Assembly (NCBI GenBank): GCA_019055375.1
Contig: JAHQIW010005261.1
Location: 62,001 to 126,000 of the forward strand
Length of the DNA stretch: 64,000 bases
Source: Parelaphostrongylus tenuis
Lineage: Eukaryota; Nematoda; Chromadorea; Rhabditida; Metastrongylidae
Direction: 5' to 3'
The notes under the pieces are model-generated. The model did not search any database. It saw nothing but the letters and a program-made list of their open reading frames with translations, and was not told the DNA's origin. Positions 11,519-24,483 of the stretch are shown here, piece by piece. Position numbers and translations under genes: made by a program. Within the stretch, counting starts at the first letter, position 1. Each line of letters begins with the position of its first letter.

Positions 11519-11615
11519 GGGCGTCGGTGGTGCAACGGTTAGCGTACGCTTGCCGGGAGGAGTGAGATCTGGGTTCCGAGTTTTCAGCTTGAGACGGCGA
11601 ATGTTTTTGCACAGC
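11519..11615 (+). repeat. tRNA-derived SINE-like repeat (family 2)
   Basis: A tRNA-like head with A box GGTGGTGCAACGGTTAGCG and B box GGGTTCCGAG (one base inserted), followed by a body with TTTTTGCACA..CTTCAACATT. The same body follows the tRNA-like head at 21186-21290, so the unit is a dispersed SINE rather than a tRNA gene. The anticodon arm does not fold convincingly. Confidence 0.65.
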
Positions 11616-12577
11616 CCTTCAACATTGATTCAGTACATTAACTTTGTAACCTAGTGGCTGTAAAATATAACGCAAATGAATACCTTTGCCAAAATGTTGC
11701 TAGCCCCACTGAGCACGTGAAGAGTATTCCTTTAACAACCCTCAACGTTTTTTTGATCTATAGTGTCACTCAAGAAGTTCTGACATAAAGAGATAACCTT
11801 TATTTTAATGTGTGGATATGCTTTTTACATGCTTCAACCTCTGCTATGGCCAGTTTATCCCATCGTTGCAATCTATCAATGGAAGTGCGCATTGATTGTT
11901 TCACCTGCTCTATCTAACCGCTACGTTGGTTTCTTATCCTCGGTAAATGTCAGCACTGTGAATTCCTTTGATTCTAGCCAAGTTTCCCATCTCTCTAGAT
12001 TTAATTTGTTCTGTACCGAGGCGTTGAATGATGGGTAATCTACAAATTTTTGAAGCTAGGCCTTAGTAACTTCGGAATTAGACTATGGTGAAACCGAGGG
12101 TTACTTTTTGTAAATTGTGGCTCCAAATAGTATGGGTAAGAATGGTCCCGCATTGGTTCTTTTGCAGCCATCTCGTGGTAGTATTAAGCAGGATCAACTC
12201 TGACGATTGCTCCTGTCATCATTTCTTGATGAGAAAGTTATAAGCACCCTTCGTGTCATTTTGCATTGTGATGAGATTATAGATTGCGTTCTCGTTCGCG
12301 AGATTTCCTTGAAAACGACCAGTGTATTGTTAACGAACGTTCGTTTAGCAGTCGCCCTTGACCTAATGCGCTGCTTGATGTTTGCGAGTTGTCCTCCATT
12401 GGCATTACAACCCTTTTTGGATTCCAAATTTGAAATCCATGCACTATGCAACCAACTAACAATCCCTTCCTCTAAAATCTTTGTAAAATAAACAGCTAGT
12501 AATGGCGTCACTAAGCAACAAAAACCATAAAGCCAGGCACGTGAATTGAAATGTTCCTGGTAACATACACATATTTA

Positions 12578-12608
<31 letters not shown>

Positions 12609-12934
12609 CGAGAACATATTTGTAATAATAAAAGGCGCAATTTCAGCAATGCATATCCGCAGTTTCCTTTCTAACCATTCTGAGTTGCTTATGGGATATA
12701 AAGTTGTCGATTGCATAAGGATGTGTGAAATGGTAAACTATGTACAATTTACGAAATTACCAATTGGCAAAGTGTTGACCGGTGCTCATTTCTAGAGACC
12801 AATTCTTCTTTGACGTTGTTGTTACAAGCGTTTAATTGTTGGATAGATACAGAGGTACGTTGAAAGTTCTGGCAACTTTTTTTGGTTATTTCAATATTAA
12901 CAAAAAACCTTTTATTTTATTCAATTTTATTTGA
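11616..12934. other. No gene recognised; poly-T tract
   Basis: Non-coding AT-rich sequence including a run of about 28 T at 12581-12608. On the minus strand this gives a lysine run in a chance open frame. It may be the A-tail of an unrecognised minus-strand retroposon. Confidence 0.45.
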
Positions 12935-13190
12935 TCCGTCACCACAGTGTTTTGTTTGACTGTGCTGGATCTCAGTACTTCCAGCATCCAATCCGTTTTT
13001 TCGTTTTCTTCTTCTGAACGGCTTATCCATAGAATACTGGTAGAGCGATACTCTTTGCAACCCTAAGAATAGCCTTGATTTGGCATCCATAGGACGTTGT
13101 TGTTGACTGCCGGAGAGAAGGGGTTTGAAGCTCGGCACAACGCGCGCCGTGACACAACATCACAACCACTCGATCCATAGCGCCCCAGTA
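12935..13190 (-). repeat. tRNA-derived SINE (family 1)
   Basis: On the minus strand the 5' end GGGGCGCTATGGATCGAGTGG resembles a tRNA-Leu/Ser A box. The 3' part has GGATGCTGGAAGTACTGAGATC and a CACTGTGGTGACGG tail. The copies at 24621-24850 (plus), 54965-55222 (minus) and 51640-51708 (minus, 3' end only) share the same order of blocks. The tail ends in short simple sequence. Confidence 0.8.
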
Positions 13191-13384
13191 AAAAGTGTGC
13201 ATCACCAAATAAATCGATCCAGTTAAAAGAATAATTACAGTTATTAGTTCAACATTTTCTAACACTAAACAGAACTGTCTATAACAGATTACAAAAATTC
13301 ACTCTTTTAGCCCTCTATACAATTACGAACTCGCCTACAAAAATTTTAATCGATGCTCACACACGTTTCCACTGCAATTTAAGC

Positions 13385-14290
13385 TCAAGAGCGTGTCAGA
13401 GCTTTTTCAAGCGCGTCTGCGGTAAAGTAGCGAGTAGCCGAGACTTTTTCATTTAGCATGACCACACAGAGTGATCCAGTAAGCTGGGGAACTGGTGAAT
13501 TTGACAGCCAAATCCTTGCAGAATAAGCCTTGAAAAAGCTCTTGGCAGATGGTAATCGTTGAGCGGGCCGAGATGCGCAGCAATCCAGTCTCGCTGGAAC
13601 GTAATTTCGCCTACGTTGAAGTGCTGAGTGCTTTGATTCTCTAGTGCGCCTCGTAAGACTTGCTCTTGCTAGCTGGTAGCGGTTGATTTGACATTCCCGT
13701 TGATGAAGACCGATGGCGTCTTCCTGCGCGGCGCAAACGTCGGACAAGACATCCCAGAGGCCGGGAAATGATTGTGCGGCCTATAGTTTTTATTATTGGG
13801 GACTTCTGCTGGCCAACTTCTGAAAAGTTTAAGATATTCTGGCGATTGTGGAGCGGTTCGACAGTGTATATATCTTCTTTATGCGAGATGTGCATCTGCG
13901 ACAAACGAGCACCAGCGGTCAAACGAATTATTCGGAGCATATAAAAGCGCTCTTATTTCAGCTTTTGTTCGTCCAGAAAGTAAACACAACAGACCTTGTG
14001 CACTGGCGCAACGTCGGGCTTATCTTCAAACTGTTTTCGGACGGTCCCTTGGCTGATCGCGCGCTTTCTCTTGGCCATTTACGCATCGGAACGCTCCCCG
14101 AATTTTCGTTCAATTTGGTAACGGATTTTTCTGAATGCTTCCCGGAGTAGAACGCGGTGGTTCGGACGACGTTTTGCAGGAGGGGGAAGGGATAGTTCAC
14201 AACTCCTTCAATTCTTTTAAAACATTTCATCGGCTTTGTAGGGGCACCATCTGACAACAGCTTTTCAATAATGTCGGCCTTTTTCATTCC
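13385..14290 (-). pseudogene. Tc1/mariner-superfamily transposase relic
   Basis: Minus-strand transposase in pieces. The N-terminus (14287-13958) starts MKKADIIEKLLSDGAPTK, the helix-turn-helix end typical of Tc1-like DNA-binding domains. The catalytic part (13940-13641) contains IYTVEPLHNRQN, the block that follows the first catalytic Asp in Tc1-like proteins. The C-terminus (13747-13385) ends in EKVSATRYFTADALEKALTR, the usual closing segment. Frameshifts separate the three pieces, the HTH is followed by out-of-frame sequence, and the DEK lead-in to IYTVE is damaged. I saw no terminal inverted repeats. Confidence 0.8.
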
Positions 14291-16540
14291 TCAACCTTGT
14301 GCTACTGCAATTATTGCGATATATGTTTCGGTTTTAAGCGGGAGCACAACTCAATATGGCCAGTAACTAAATGAGGTTCTAGACCAATTCAACGAAAGAA
14401 ATGCACTGGAAAATTAGCGGCAGTGGATAAAATATCATACCTTTATTTTGAGTATACCCGCACAAATAAGCCAATCGAGCTTAAAACACTGCATTTCGAA
14501 ATATTTTCATTTGACATACAGTGCAAATCGTTCGTCTTCGATACCTCTCTGTAGGGAGAGCAGGCTCCCGCAAAATTAAGCTCTAGATAATTGAAAGACG
14601 ACGGATTCTGCCTAACTGACGAGACTGTAAGTCAAAACACGTGTATCGGGCTGTACAAAGCCCTTACCAGGCCGCACATGACATCTGTGCGCAATAATCT
14701 GATTGAAGAAATCGATCTGATCTGGGAAGACATCTGATGAAAATATTCATATTGATGTTTAGATTAGGAAAATAAACAATTAGTCAAAATTTTTGTCGCA
14801 CCCTTGTATTGAGTAAAGCGCTCATACGTCAGCTGTAAGTTCACTGTAAAATTGGACAAGGGGAATAATTCTCCTGAGCATAATGTTACAGCTTTTTCTT
14901 AAGTAGCGCATAAAGAAACGTCCTTTCTACAAGGCGACAGCTTAGTCAAATATTCTTCATTTCTCAATCTGTCGAATAATGCTGAATACTTCAGTGAAAA
15001 CTCTCTGAACTATATAGGAATCACAATCACATTCCACATACTGCGACCGTGCGATTCACAAAATTTTCAAAGCAAAAATATTCAAACGATTGAGCATTAT
15101 TTCTACTAAAAATACTTTTATAGGGGGTCTCAATGATATTCTTTTTTTTTGTAATAAATTTTTTCCCGAGTGGTCAGAAGCTGTCTATGTAATACTTGAA
15201 AAAGTTCCGCTATGAAGTTTTGCCACACCACGCTCCAAAAGTACGGCATTTTATTTTTTATAAGTTAGAATAACGTGCTCTAAATCTCTCACAGCATGAA
15301 TGGCATTTGTACTAAAGCAGAACTTCCAGGCTGAACCTCAAATGTTTTTTTGGCGCCAGCACTCCGTACACTAATTGGGATATTTATAACATCCTACCAC
15401 CGCATGTGGCGGTCAAATTGAAACGAATTCCTGATCAAAAATCGAGATCTTTCAACCTATCGATAGACAAACAAAAAACACGACCCTATTACGAAAAAAA
15501 TCGCTAATAGCTAAAATATGTCATTTTTGAAGGAATGTGGTTCCCCTCAGTAAATAAGGATTTCAGAAATAGTCGACGTTGAATTTTGCTTAGGTTATTG
15601 AATGGCAGGCGAAGTCTATTCACTCAATTTTGCCACTCTTTCCCAAATTTCCAAATGCAGAAGTCTCCCATTTTTTCCTAATCTCAAATGGGTTCTACCT
15701 GAAACTCATCTTTGCATTTAGGAGAACTAAGTTTTTGCCAGTGTTAAAAACAATTCCTCCAGAATGAATCACTTCTGACCATCAACGATTAGTTAAATAT
15801 TGTGAACCAATCTGGGACAAGATAACTTTCTAAATCAGTTGTCTGCTCTGATTTGCCTACGATCAAAGTTTTTTTGGAGTCACTGGTTGAAAATTTGCTC
15901 AGTACCATATTTCTTCAAACGTGCCAAAAATACCTTCAACAAATGCTTCTTGTCGCACAGTGAATTCAGCCAAGACAACACCCCCCCCGGAACTGCTACA
16001 ACACAGAACTAGGTAATACGCGGGAATTGGCGACAAATACCGGAAACTGTGTTTATGCAGCTTTTACTCGCGTTTTATGACATAATCAGGAGACATAAGG
16101 ATCCCACACCGCTGATGAGGTTTTTCAAAACGCAGTTTGTAGACGGAGAAAATGTTTTATGTTCCAGGTCAATTTTAACTAGAATTCAAAATAACTTTGA
16201 TTTGCAGCTTCACACGTATGTCCATCACAATAGTTGTGCGCGTTTTGTAGTAAAATAAATATTTTCCGCAGTGAATTTTGATTTGGACGAAGTACAGCTG
16301 TCAGTAAAGAACAGAGATATCAACTTAAGAGTTCCGTAATCATTACACATATCGAGAAGACTTCACTATACGAACTGTACAACAATAATTTTTTTCTCGG
16401 CACTTCATCTTGAATTAATTGCGAAGCACAAAAGTCCGACTACCGCTAAACCTAGGCGTGACTGAGGAACTTAAGTTTCTTAACGAACTGTCCATCCTTT
16501 TGTTCAAACTTGTATGAGAATGAGTTTCCTCAAAAATTGA
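14291..16540. other. No gene recognised
   Basis: AT-rich non-coding sequence. No open frame above 70 codons and no exon-like segment seen. A short C-run lies near 15981. Confidence 0.45.
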
Positions 16541-16580
16541 TGGCTAACTTTTCGACGGCAGCGCTTTCGTCAGAGCCAAG
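16541..16580 (-). ncRNA. Isolated hammerhead-like motif
   Basis: Minus strand: TGGCT pairs perfectly with AGCCA as stem I, the box CTGACGA fits CUGANGA, and GAAA is followed by AGTT, giving a GUU cleavage triplet but a mismatched stem III. Stem II is weak. The layout matches the Penelope-like motifs elsewhere in the window, but no other element sequence is recognisable beside it. Confidence 0.4.
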
Positions 16581-16589
16581 ACGTATTTC

Positions 16590-17651
16590 GTCCTCGTCCA
16601 AGTTTTTGAAAAGCAAATGAATAAATTGTTAGAATGTGACGGTGTTCTCCAGTATCCACCTTATGATTAACTTGAGCGATTCGAAGGATGAGTAAGAAAC
16701 TTTGAATCAACATCACTTCACTCGCGTTCTAATAGGTGTTCACTTTGCTTTCCCTTCATACATTGAGAACTTGATTAAGGTGTAGAAATTTTGTACTTTA
16801 CCACTAGACCTTTCATTCTCAATATTGCGCGTTACTCTTCAACCGATTCGGGCGACATCCCCTTTCCTCTTATAACGGCAATAAGTTAGTAACACCTCAT
16901 TGACCGTTTGCTTTAATTTTTTCATGGAACTCCGATGAAATTCTGCGGAGGTTGCTGTTTGTGGAAATCAGTCAGTCCTCTCTGACACAAGAGGTTCATA
17001 GGCACACTAATGAGTCACGTCAATGAGGCTTCAAATTTCTACAACTGTATCTTGCGCTTCACAAAAATTCACTTCAAGAACGTTTTCCAACGACGATTAT
17101 TCTTGGATTATAGCAAACGTTATCTCCGCTTAAAAATTTTTCTAAAGGGTCCATTTAAAGTCGAATTTTTGCGGATTGCGAAGTTTTACGTTTGAGAAAA
17201 GTAACAATTTTGTGTTGCAGCATCGCAAATGAGAAGCGGAACCTTCAAGCTATGACAATTCATATGAGCGCATTCACTTCACTACTTTCCAGCAATTCTT
17301 TGCCATGCTTCCAGTTTCATGAGAATTTTTGAAATTATCTCACCACCCATTCGCTTGTGCTTTATTAGATTAATGATTCCAAGACATCCCGTTCTTGACT
17401 TAACAAGAAAATTAGGATGTACTAAAAAGACCTGCTACAAAGCGTGCTTTGAGTAATTCGTTCAAGTGCTTTGGAGGCTCTAAAGCATTTATAAAGTCAA
17501 AAGCTGCCACCCAACGCTACCTATGAGTGTGAGTCCGTGGTTCCCTGCGAGTGACCTGACACAGAGATAGAAAGTATGTTCAGTAAAATTTGAATATTTG
17601 CTCAGGTTTTTAGGAGTCAAAATTAATATCCTACAAAATGGCAAGATTTGG
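16590..17651. other. Upstream of gene A, nothing recognised
   Basis: Non-coding AT-rich sequence 5' of the secreted-protein cluster. I could not identify a promoter motif or a splice-leader acceptor with confidence. Confidence 0.4.
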
Positions 17652-19889
17652 ATGATACTTCATAATTTGCTGCTAGTCATAATCTCGACAGTGTTTGGAT
17701 GTGGAGTGATGCCTGCAGGTCAAGGTAATGCATAAAAATTGTTGTCGTGCAATATAATACTTCCAGATGGATGCCTGTAACTCTCTACAGAATGGTACAC
17801 ATTTTCGATGCCTCTAGTGCAGTATCATCTGAGCCTTTACAAAAAATCTGAATTTCATCAGAAGACGCGGTTTTTTGATTTTCGGTGATTACGAAAGCAC
17901 ATATTTTGTTGCAGAGAGACTAGAAATTTACGGTCACTGCTTTTCATTGCCTGTAAACATGGTTTACTCTACCACAACCGTGTATCTGCTCAAGTTTTCT
18001 CGCATTGCAACTAGCAAGGAGGGGGTCTAAAGCATTTGTATCCGTCTTGTTATGCAAACCGTGAGGTCTATAAATTTTTTTCGAGTGTTCTGGAAAGATG
18101 TGAAAGGTAAGCTCCAATTTTTTGATATTTCGTTAGTTTCGCAGTGTTAACATGACTTACAAAGTTCACATAACTTGATTCAGAACACTTACACATACGT
18201 TCAAGGAGCTATTCAAAAATATGGCCATCTAGGTCTTTGATGTCCTTGAAAGCCAGCTCGTAGCGCTTTATTACCTGATGCAGTAATCTCGGCTATTTTG
18301 CGTCAACTTACTGTAGAATCACTTACGAACCACTACTGTGCCCCAACGTTGCTCTTGATCCAGCCAACGATATGCGTAGGTTTCCAATGTTGAACATTTA
18401 TTTGAAAAATATGTATGCATAATGCTCCAAAATTAGAACTTTATATCTCAGAACCATTAATAGAAAATGTCGTAGACAAAAGGAAAATTACCAGTGAGGC
18501 ACTCAAAGTAGAACCTTTTTTGGTAGTTTTCTGTTATGGAAGAAGTCTCAGAGGAACCCTTCACGCTGGAAGATGGCTTTCCACTAGTTTGTCACTAATT
18601 ATTCTCTGCTCTAAATCCCAAACAAACATAAAATGCATGTGTTTTACGAAAAGGCCTTCATACAGCGATGTATCATTAAAAACACAACTATGTTTTACAC
18701 ACGTCGGCGTGTTTTCGAGCGGATTTCCGTTTTGTATGAGGATATTTTCCTCGTATAGATTTATAGTTTTTTGCATTGTAATTGATGAACAAACTTTGCT
18801 CAATTGTTTCGTTGTGTTAGGCTTTTCTTCATCAGTATTCTAAATTTCCAAATAAAGCGCGTTAATAAGCATATGCCAAAGCAGCTCAAGGTTTGCACGA
18901 AAAGCATATGAACATGTACGGAACTTCTTGGAGTATCAGAGCTATATAAATATTCAGAAGTTTTGAATGAAGAAGATTCCCATATTCTCTAATAAAAACT
19001 GCGCACCCACATGTGAATCACGCAAGACAATCGCCAACACACTACCTTAGCCTGCAAACTATGAGCAGCGATTGTGACTCAACTTACCCGCCTTGGCGCA
19101 TTGAAATAAAGAGTACTTCAAATACAAGAAAGGTGCTGGATTTGCTCATACAGTATCGAATGACTACCAACGGCTTAGAAAAAAGCTCTGTCCAGCGAAA
19201 AATACGCTCGACAACGCGTGTTGACTGTGAGTATTTTTGGAGTGTCCGTGGTTAAATCTCTCAAACAATACTAAAATCCAGTCTCTGCTCAACAAAAAGG
19301 ATTTAGTCAAAGGATTTCTTTCCGTTAACAAGAACGCACCCTTTTCAGAATTGATGAAGTTTTTTATGAGTTGAGTTCCTACACATCTTTCACTGAAAAC
19401 GAATCAGTATTTAATAGTCTTCTAAGGAATAAAAAATCAGTGCTTCAAAGTGTACTTCCATTTTCTGTAGATTCTTTTTTTCATTAGAAGAAATAAGTGC
19501 ATTTCCGGTACTAAAACTTTCTTGCAGTTGCAAAAAAGGACGATCAGAGGTGCATTATCGTCGGCAACACGGTGACGGGAATTTGCACTAACACGGATGC
19601 TGGTGGCCAACCACAGAAATGTATGCCAACACCGCCAATGCCCAACAAAGTGGCAATAATGACTGTTCCCGACGCACAGAAGTCATTTCTGGAACTTTTC
19701 GGTTTGAATTGCATCTTTTTATGTGAACTTGCGTTAAGAAGTGATATTTGTGTAGACCACAAACATCATCATGGCGAATTGGTCGAGAATGATGTGGCAA
19801 GGTGTATTGAACAGAGCTGTTCGAATCTTGGCAGCGCGTCCATTGGATCACACTTCATCTCGGCATCTGGCAATGTCGGCGGAATTTGA
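17652..19889 (+). pseudogene. Secreted-protein family, paralogue A (decayed)
   Basis: Five exons matching gene C at 31.2 kb in order, phase and spacing. Exon 1 (17652-17724) encodes an intact signal peptide, MILHNLLLVIISTVFGCG, then VMPAGQ and a good GTAATG donor. Exon 2 (about 17915-18060) aligns to the IFTVTGFTLPVAMVYS block but has lost single bases, giving a stop. Exon 3 (18233-18380) starts VFDVLESQ and then shifts frame twice. Exon 4 (19528-19670) is well kept: CIIVGNTVTGIC and a Cys/Pro-rich tail. Exon 5 (19756-19889) starts TTNIIMANWSRMMWQ and ends SHFISASGNVGGI-stop after one deletion. At least five frameshifts: a pseudogene. Family function unknown to me. Confidence 0.85.
18600..19260 (+). 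repeat. Diverged dispersed repeat, copy 1
   Basis: Inside intron 3 of paralogue A. Blocks such as AAAAGGCCTTC, CACGTCGGCG..GAGCGGATTT and CACATGTGAATC recur in the same order at 20330-20840, with many changes between. This suggests an old local duplication or an uncharacterised repeat. No coding capacity seen. Confidence 0.5.
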
Positions 19890-21185
19890 AATCGAATTGT
19901 GATGCTTATTGAAACATATTTCTCGTATGACAGATATTTAATGTTACATAATAAGACCAATAAATTGCGAACTTTGTAGGTGTTCATATAGGTGTTCATT
20001 GATCAGAGTAATGTATTGAACTACACTGTGGTCTGAATTGATACGAATTGGATTTGTTAGTTTTTAGAAGTTTGCAAACGAGAAATGACCCGAAAAACTT
20101 TTTTCTTTTTAGAATTCAAAATCATACTTTTGTTATGTGGTATTATTACAAGCCACAATGGTAGTTAGAAAAAAATCATCTAGAATCTGAAGTTGCGGAG
20201 AGTTCAAAAGCGCATTTAATTTTGGAATGCCTTTTTATAGCGTTGCAGGAACAGTAATAAGTTACGTTCACTATCGCGTTTATATTTCCTTAGCCAGAGC
20301 ATTCTTCTAACGTATTATTAACCACTGATTGCGTAAACCTGAGCAGCTTGAAAATGACCTTGTTCTTCAAAAGGCCTCCTTACAGCAGTGGCAGCATGGA
20401 AAATGAAACTGTGTTCCACGCGTGCCGAGCATTATCGCGCGGATTTTGTTATTCATTTGAAGAAATTGTTCTCCATTTCCTAGAGACAGGAGTCCAGTCC
20501 TAGGTTGCTCGCAGTAAAAAACTTTGTTCTGTCGTGTGAGCTAATGGCTTGCCATTTTGGTTTTATTTGTCCATACAAACCGCTACTAAGCTTGAGCCTA
20601 AGCTAAGTATCCTAGCGTGTGAACGAAAATAGTCGCCTAGAGGAAATATTGCTGCATTAAAATAAAATATTCTATGTAAATGAGAAACATTCTGAGCTCA
20701 TTAACAAAACCGCACTCCACATGTGAATCGCTACTGCGCGTTTGATCGATCGTGTGCCGTTTCATCGCACTTCACTTACGCACCCTAGCAAAAAGCAAGG
20801 CGCAGCGTGTTTGAATCCTATTTTTCCTTGGTACAGTGCAGCTTAACGGGTTTTCCAAAAAGAAGCCATAGAGTTAAATCGTCCTGTCATCGAATTTTAA
20901 CTATAGTCTGATAGAATAGCTTTATTCTTGAACAGTTACGCTTTTAGAGACACAAATTTGTTTTCTCCACCGTCTTCACGTCCACAGTCTTGTGAGTCAC
21001 AGTGGTGCTACAAACGGGCGATGAAGTGTTCTCATTTACCTTCATGTTTCATACAGTAATCCAAAAGCTGTCTCAACTGATTTCTTAGGTTCTATTAGGT
21101 TTTGACACATTTGTTCAGAAATAGCGTCTTTATACTTTGAAATAAAATCACTAACCAAAATTTTGATAAGAATCCATAACGCATC
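19890..21185. other. Intergenic, holds second copy of a diverged repeat
   Basis: 20330-20840 is the second copy of the 18600-19260 repeat. The rest is AT-rich with nothing recognised. Confidence 0.45.
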
Positions 21186-21290
21186 AAAGGAGCGTTGGTA
21201 GTGCAACGGTTCAGCACGCGCTCCCCGGATAAAGTGAAATGCGGTTCGAATCCCAGCAGACGCAAAAGTTTTTGCACACCACTCTACATT
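21186..21290 (+). repeat. tRNA-derived SINE-like repeat (family 2)
   Basis: tRNA-like head with GTAGTGCAACGGTTCAGCAC (A box) and GGTTCGAATCCC (perfect B box), then the family body TTTTTGCACACCACTCTACATT. It is the better-preserved of the family 2 copies. Confidence 0.7.
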
Positions 21291-24200
21291 ATTGGGAAAA
21301 TTTCAATACTTATTCTAATTCAGATTATCACTTTTAAAAAACCGGTAATTAAGACTTTCGAGTCATTCAAATACACTCATGGCGAGTGACATTCATGGGA
21401 GTCTTTTCGAAGTCACTGGAGAGACCGGTAAGGCCTCTGTAAAGGTCGTACTTCCGATGGTTTTATTTCAGTTATGAAGCGGTGTTTGCCTAGAAGCGTT
21501 TCTTTGAGCACAGATCTTTGAACATGTCAAGACCTCTGTTTGCCCTCACATTCCTGAATAGAGTGGCCTCTTACTGTTAACAGGCAAATGTACTCAAATG
21601 GTACCACATCGATCTCTAGCGCTTGTAGACCAAAACAAGGCCGTAGACATTCACCCTAATAAGGAACTTTGAACGCTTAAAAAATGGGTAAGGATACCTC
21701 CATTTACTTAACATTAGCATGATCACTCGCTATCTAGGCATCGTCTAGTGCTCCTTTCTTCTGCGATATATTGGCACTTTTGTTGAAATGTGAAACTTTG
21801 TGCTCATGATATGACCTGATCGTTGACGCCTAACTATCGAGTATTTTCAGAATGGCGTGAGCCAACTAAATTTTCGTTTTAGTTGAGAAGAAAAGCAAAA
21901 AAAAGTTCTCATTGATTGAAGCTTCTAGTCATATATAACATCAATGAAAAGAAGTAATGCAAATGCCATAAAAATGTGAATAGAGCAAATAAGAAATCAC
22001 GAAAAATTGCGAGAGACACATGTGATAGTGTTTCTTCTAACCGACATTGCAGCTAACGAGTTCGCCAAAAGATGAAAGTAGATATAAACTTCCTTTCTTT
22101 AGTTAACTAAAAATGACGGAATCCTGCAGGATGCGATTCCGCCAACGAAAGTCTTAATTAACTCCATCATTATGTTTTGACCCGCATCATAGCTCTTCCT
22201 TTTCATCAAGAGGATTAATCCTTCTAGAATTCAAATCGTCTCCTCGCGCTCACCACCAATTAAGGATTTTGTCTCCTTCATAAACGAGATAAAGTACTAG
22301 TTGAGCACATCTCTTAGCAATGTCGAGGTACCAGTTTGTGGCGTCCCATAGGGCAATCAGATTCCATTAAATGGCAACAATACATGAACAGCCGCAGTGT
22401 TCAAAAGTTTGTTTCTTCCTGAGACGAGTAGGGTAAAATATCAAACTAGCGAAGATGCTATAAAAGCACTGGTTTTTTATACACGACTCCAGCCAGATTG
22501 AAGTGACCTGACGCGCCCACAATGCTGGGCGGTCTTTGCAAAATTGCCGACAAAAACTGTTTGCTCCTCTGGTGACAGTCTTTCTATTTTGAAAGAACAC
22601 TCTAGCAGCTGGACCTAATGTTGGCACTTATCAGATATGTAACGATGTTTGCCGTAAAGCGTTGTTTCTACATGTTTCGTCAAAACTTTCCGAAGCACAA
22701 TGAAATTTTTTGCGCCAGCACTTCTTTGCACTTTTAGTTGGAGTGGGCCTGCTTTCTGGCGATAGGAGATAGGAGACAAATAATGTTCCGCTAGTTAGTT
22801 CATCATTGAGTGCATTGATTAGTGTAGTAAAAATATTCCTCTTGATCGGTTCGGACAAAATAACTCCTCATTAATTACGCCGAACACTGCCGCAACACGG
22901 AACTACTTACTCGGCTTTATTTAGCTGTCATATAAAACTCTCTGTAGGGCTAATGATTTCATACCTTTGACTGTATTTTCAATTCGTCGTTTGCGGAATA
23001 GACTCTACAAAATTCATTACGTTCAATTAAAAACAAAGTCTCGCTGTTTGATATATATTTGATATAAGTATATTTGAAATAAAGGACTTCTCAGCCTTTC
23101 TCACTATATCGGTGGCTACTGGATTGCGACTCCCAGTGGAGCAGAAATTGTTTTTTTTTTTTAAGTATTTTCAATTCGAACGAGGTGCTGAACTAAACAA
23201 CGAGTTTTTTGAAAGTCGATTCAATACAAAATCTTAAAGATTTGATCCATAGTGTGCTACACAGCAACCTTTTGATTAGAAGAACGAATACTGCTGCTAC
23301 ACACCAGCAGGAAAAGCTTAAGTAGTGGCGAATGCAGTTTTTTTGCAGTTAGTTTTCTTCTAACGATTTCCAGATATTAATATGGTCATTTCAATCATTT
23401 ACATAAAAGAGTTACCTACCAAGAGTTTATAGCCGTTTCGAAAATGATATGAATTTGGCTTTTCAAAATGTACAATAACAGATGTGCTTTGTCTGCACAT
23501 TGTGGAGTATGATGAGAAACTGAAGGTGTTTCCTCAAACATCTACAAATGAAGAGTTCAAAAGCTAGGAAATCTCAATTCAGAGAAATTTCGCTTTCTTC
23601 AACAATGCCCATTCTACTTTCCCTTTGCATACATAGCAAATTCGTTAGAGTGTAGTATTCTTGTTCGTAACGAGGCGACATGAAAATATATGTAGTTGTT
23701 TTTGTGCATACTCCTTGTGCAGTTCTAATACGCCAAATCTTTCGCTTACTCGTTTTGGTACATTCTTGCTAACATCCCATTACCTTCTTGATTCTAAAGC
23801 CTTCAGTATAATTTTGGGCAGATTTTGACTTGGCTATGAGTCGGCTTCATCGTTAGTAAAAGAAGTTTCTCAGAAGAGTTATGTGGCGGAGAATTATGAA
23901 ATTATCGAAACTGGCGAACCCGACTTTAGCTCCATGAAAAATTGTTGCCGAAGCAGTTTGTAGTGAAGCCCCGTTTTTGCCAACTGATGTCTTCTTCAAA
24001 GATTCAGAGATATATACATAAGAGTGCACTTGTGAAGTAGGTGCCCTATAAATGTTCTCAGCAACGTGAATGGTATAATGCGTCATCAAATTTAGGCCGT
24101 GGCATCTAAGGACTAGCGCATTTGCTGGAATTTTTTCCAGGTAATTCTTTCTATATGCTTTATTCTCAATGTGTTTTGCATCCATTCAACTTCACTGACT

Positions 24201-24483
24201 GATATCCGGGAGGTTAGGGATAGCAGAACGTGTTACAAAACGTCTACTGCGAGATTCTCTTTTGAACTGAGCTAGATGAGACATCCTAAAGCCTTGAAAA
24301 GTTGAAAAGCTGTCAAGACGGTGCCAATTAGGTATCAGTGCTGAACATCAGATACGTTCCTACTTTGTCAATAATCTTTTGCAAAAAACGAAGAATTTCT
24401 GGTGTTACCTGTGATATTGGTTTAGGCTTTCAGGTAGCAAAAAATATTTTTTAAGCATGTCGAGACATCTGAAAGATCCTTTC
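21291..24483. other. No gene recognised
   Basis: 3.2 kb AT-rich. Open frames at 22367-22627, 22631-22858 and 23853-24185 (all minus) have no recognisable domain and no splice context. Confidence 0.45.

Noticed and set aside
12456..12716. Minus-strand frame with a lysine run
   Set aside because: Created by the poly-T tract at 12581-12608.
19588..19851. Minus-strand 87-codon frame
   Set aside because: Shadow of exons 4 and 5 of paralogue A on the plus strand.
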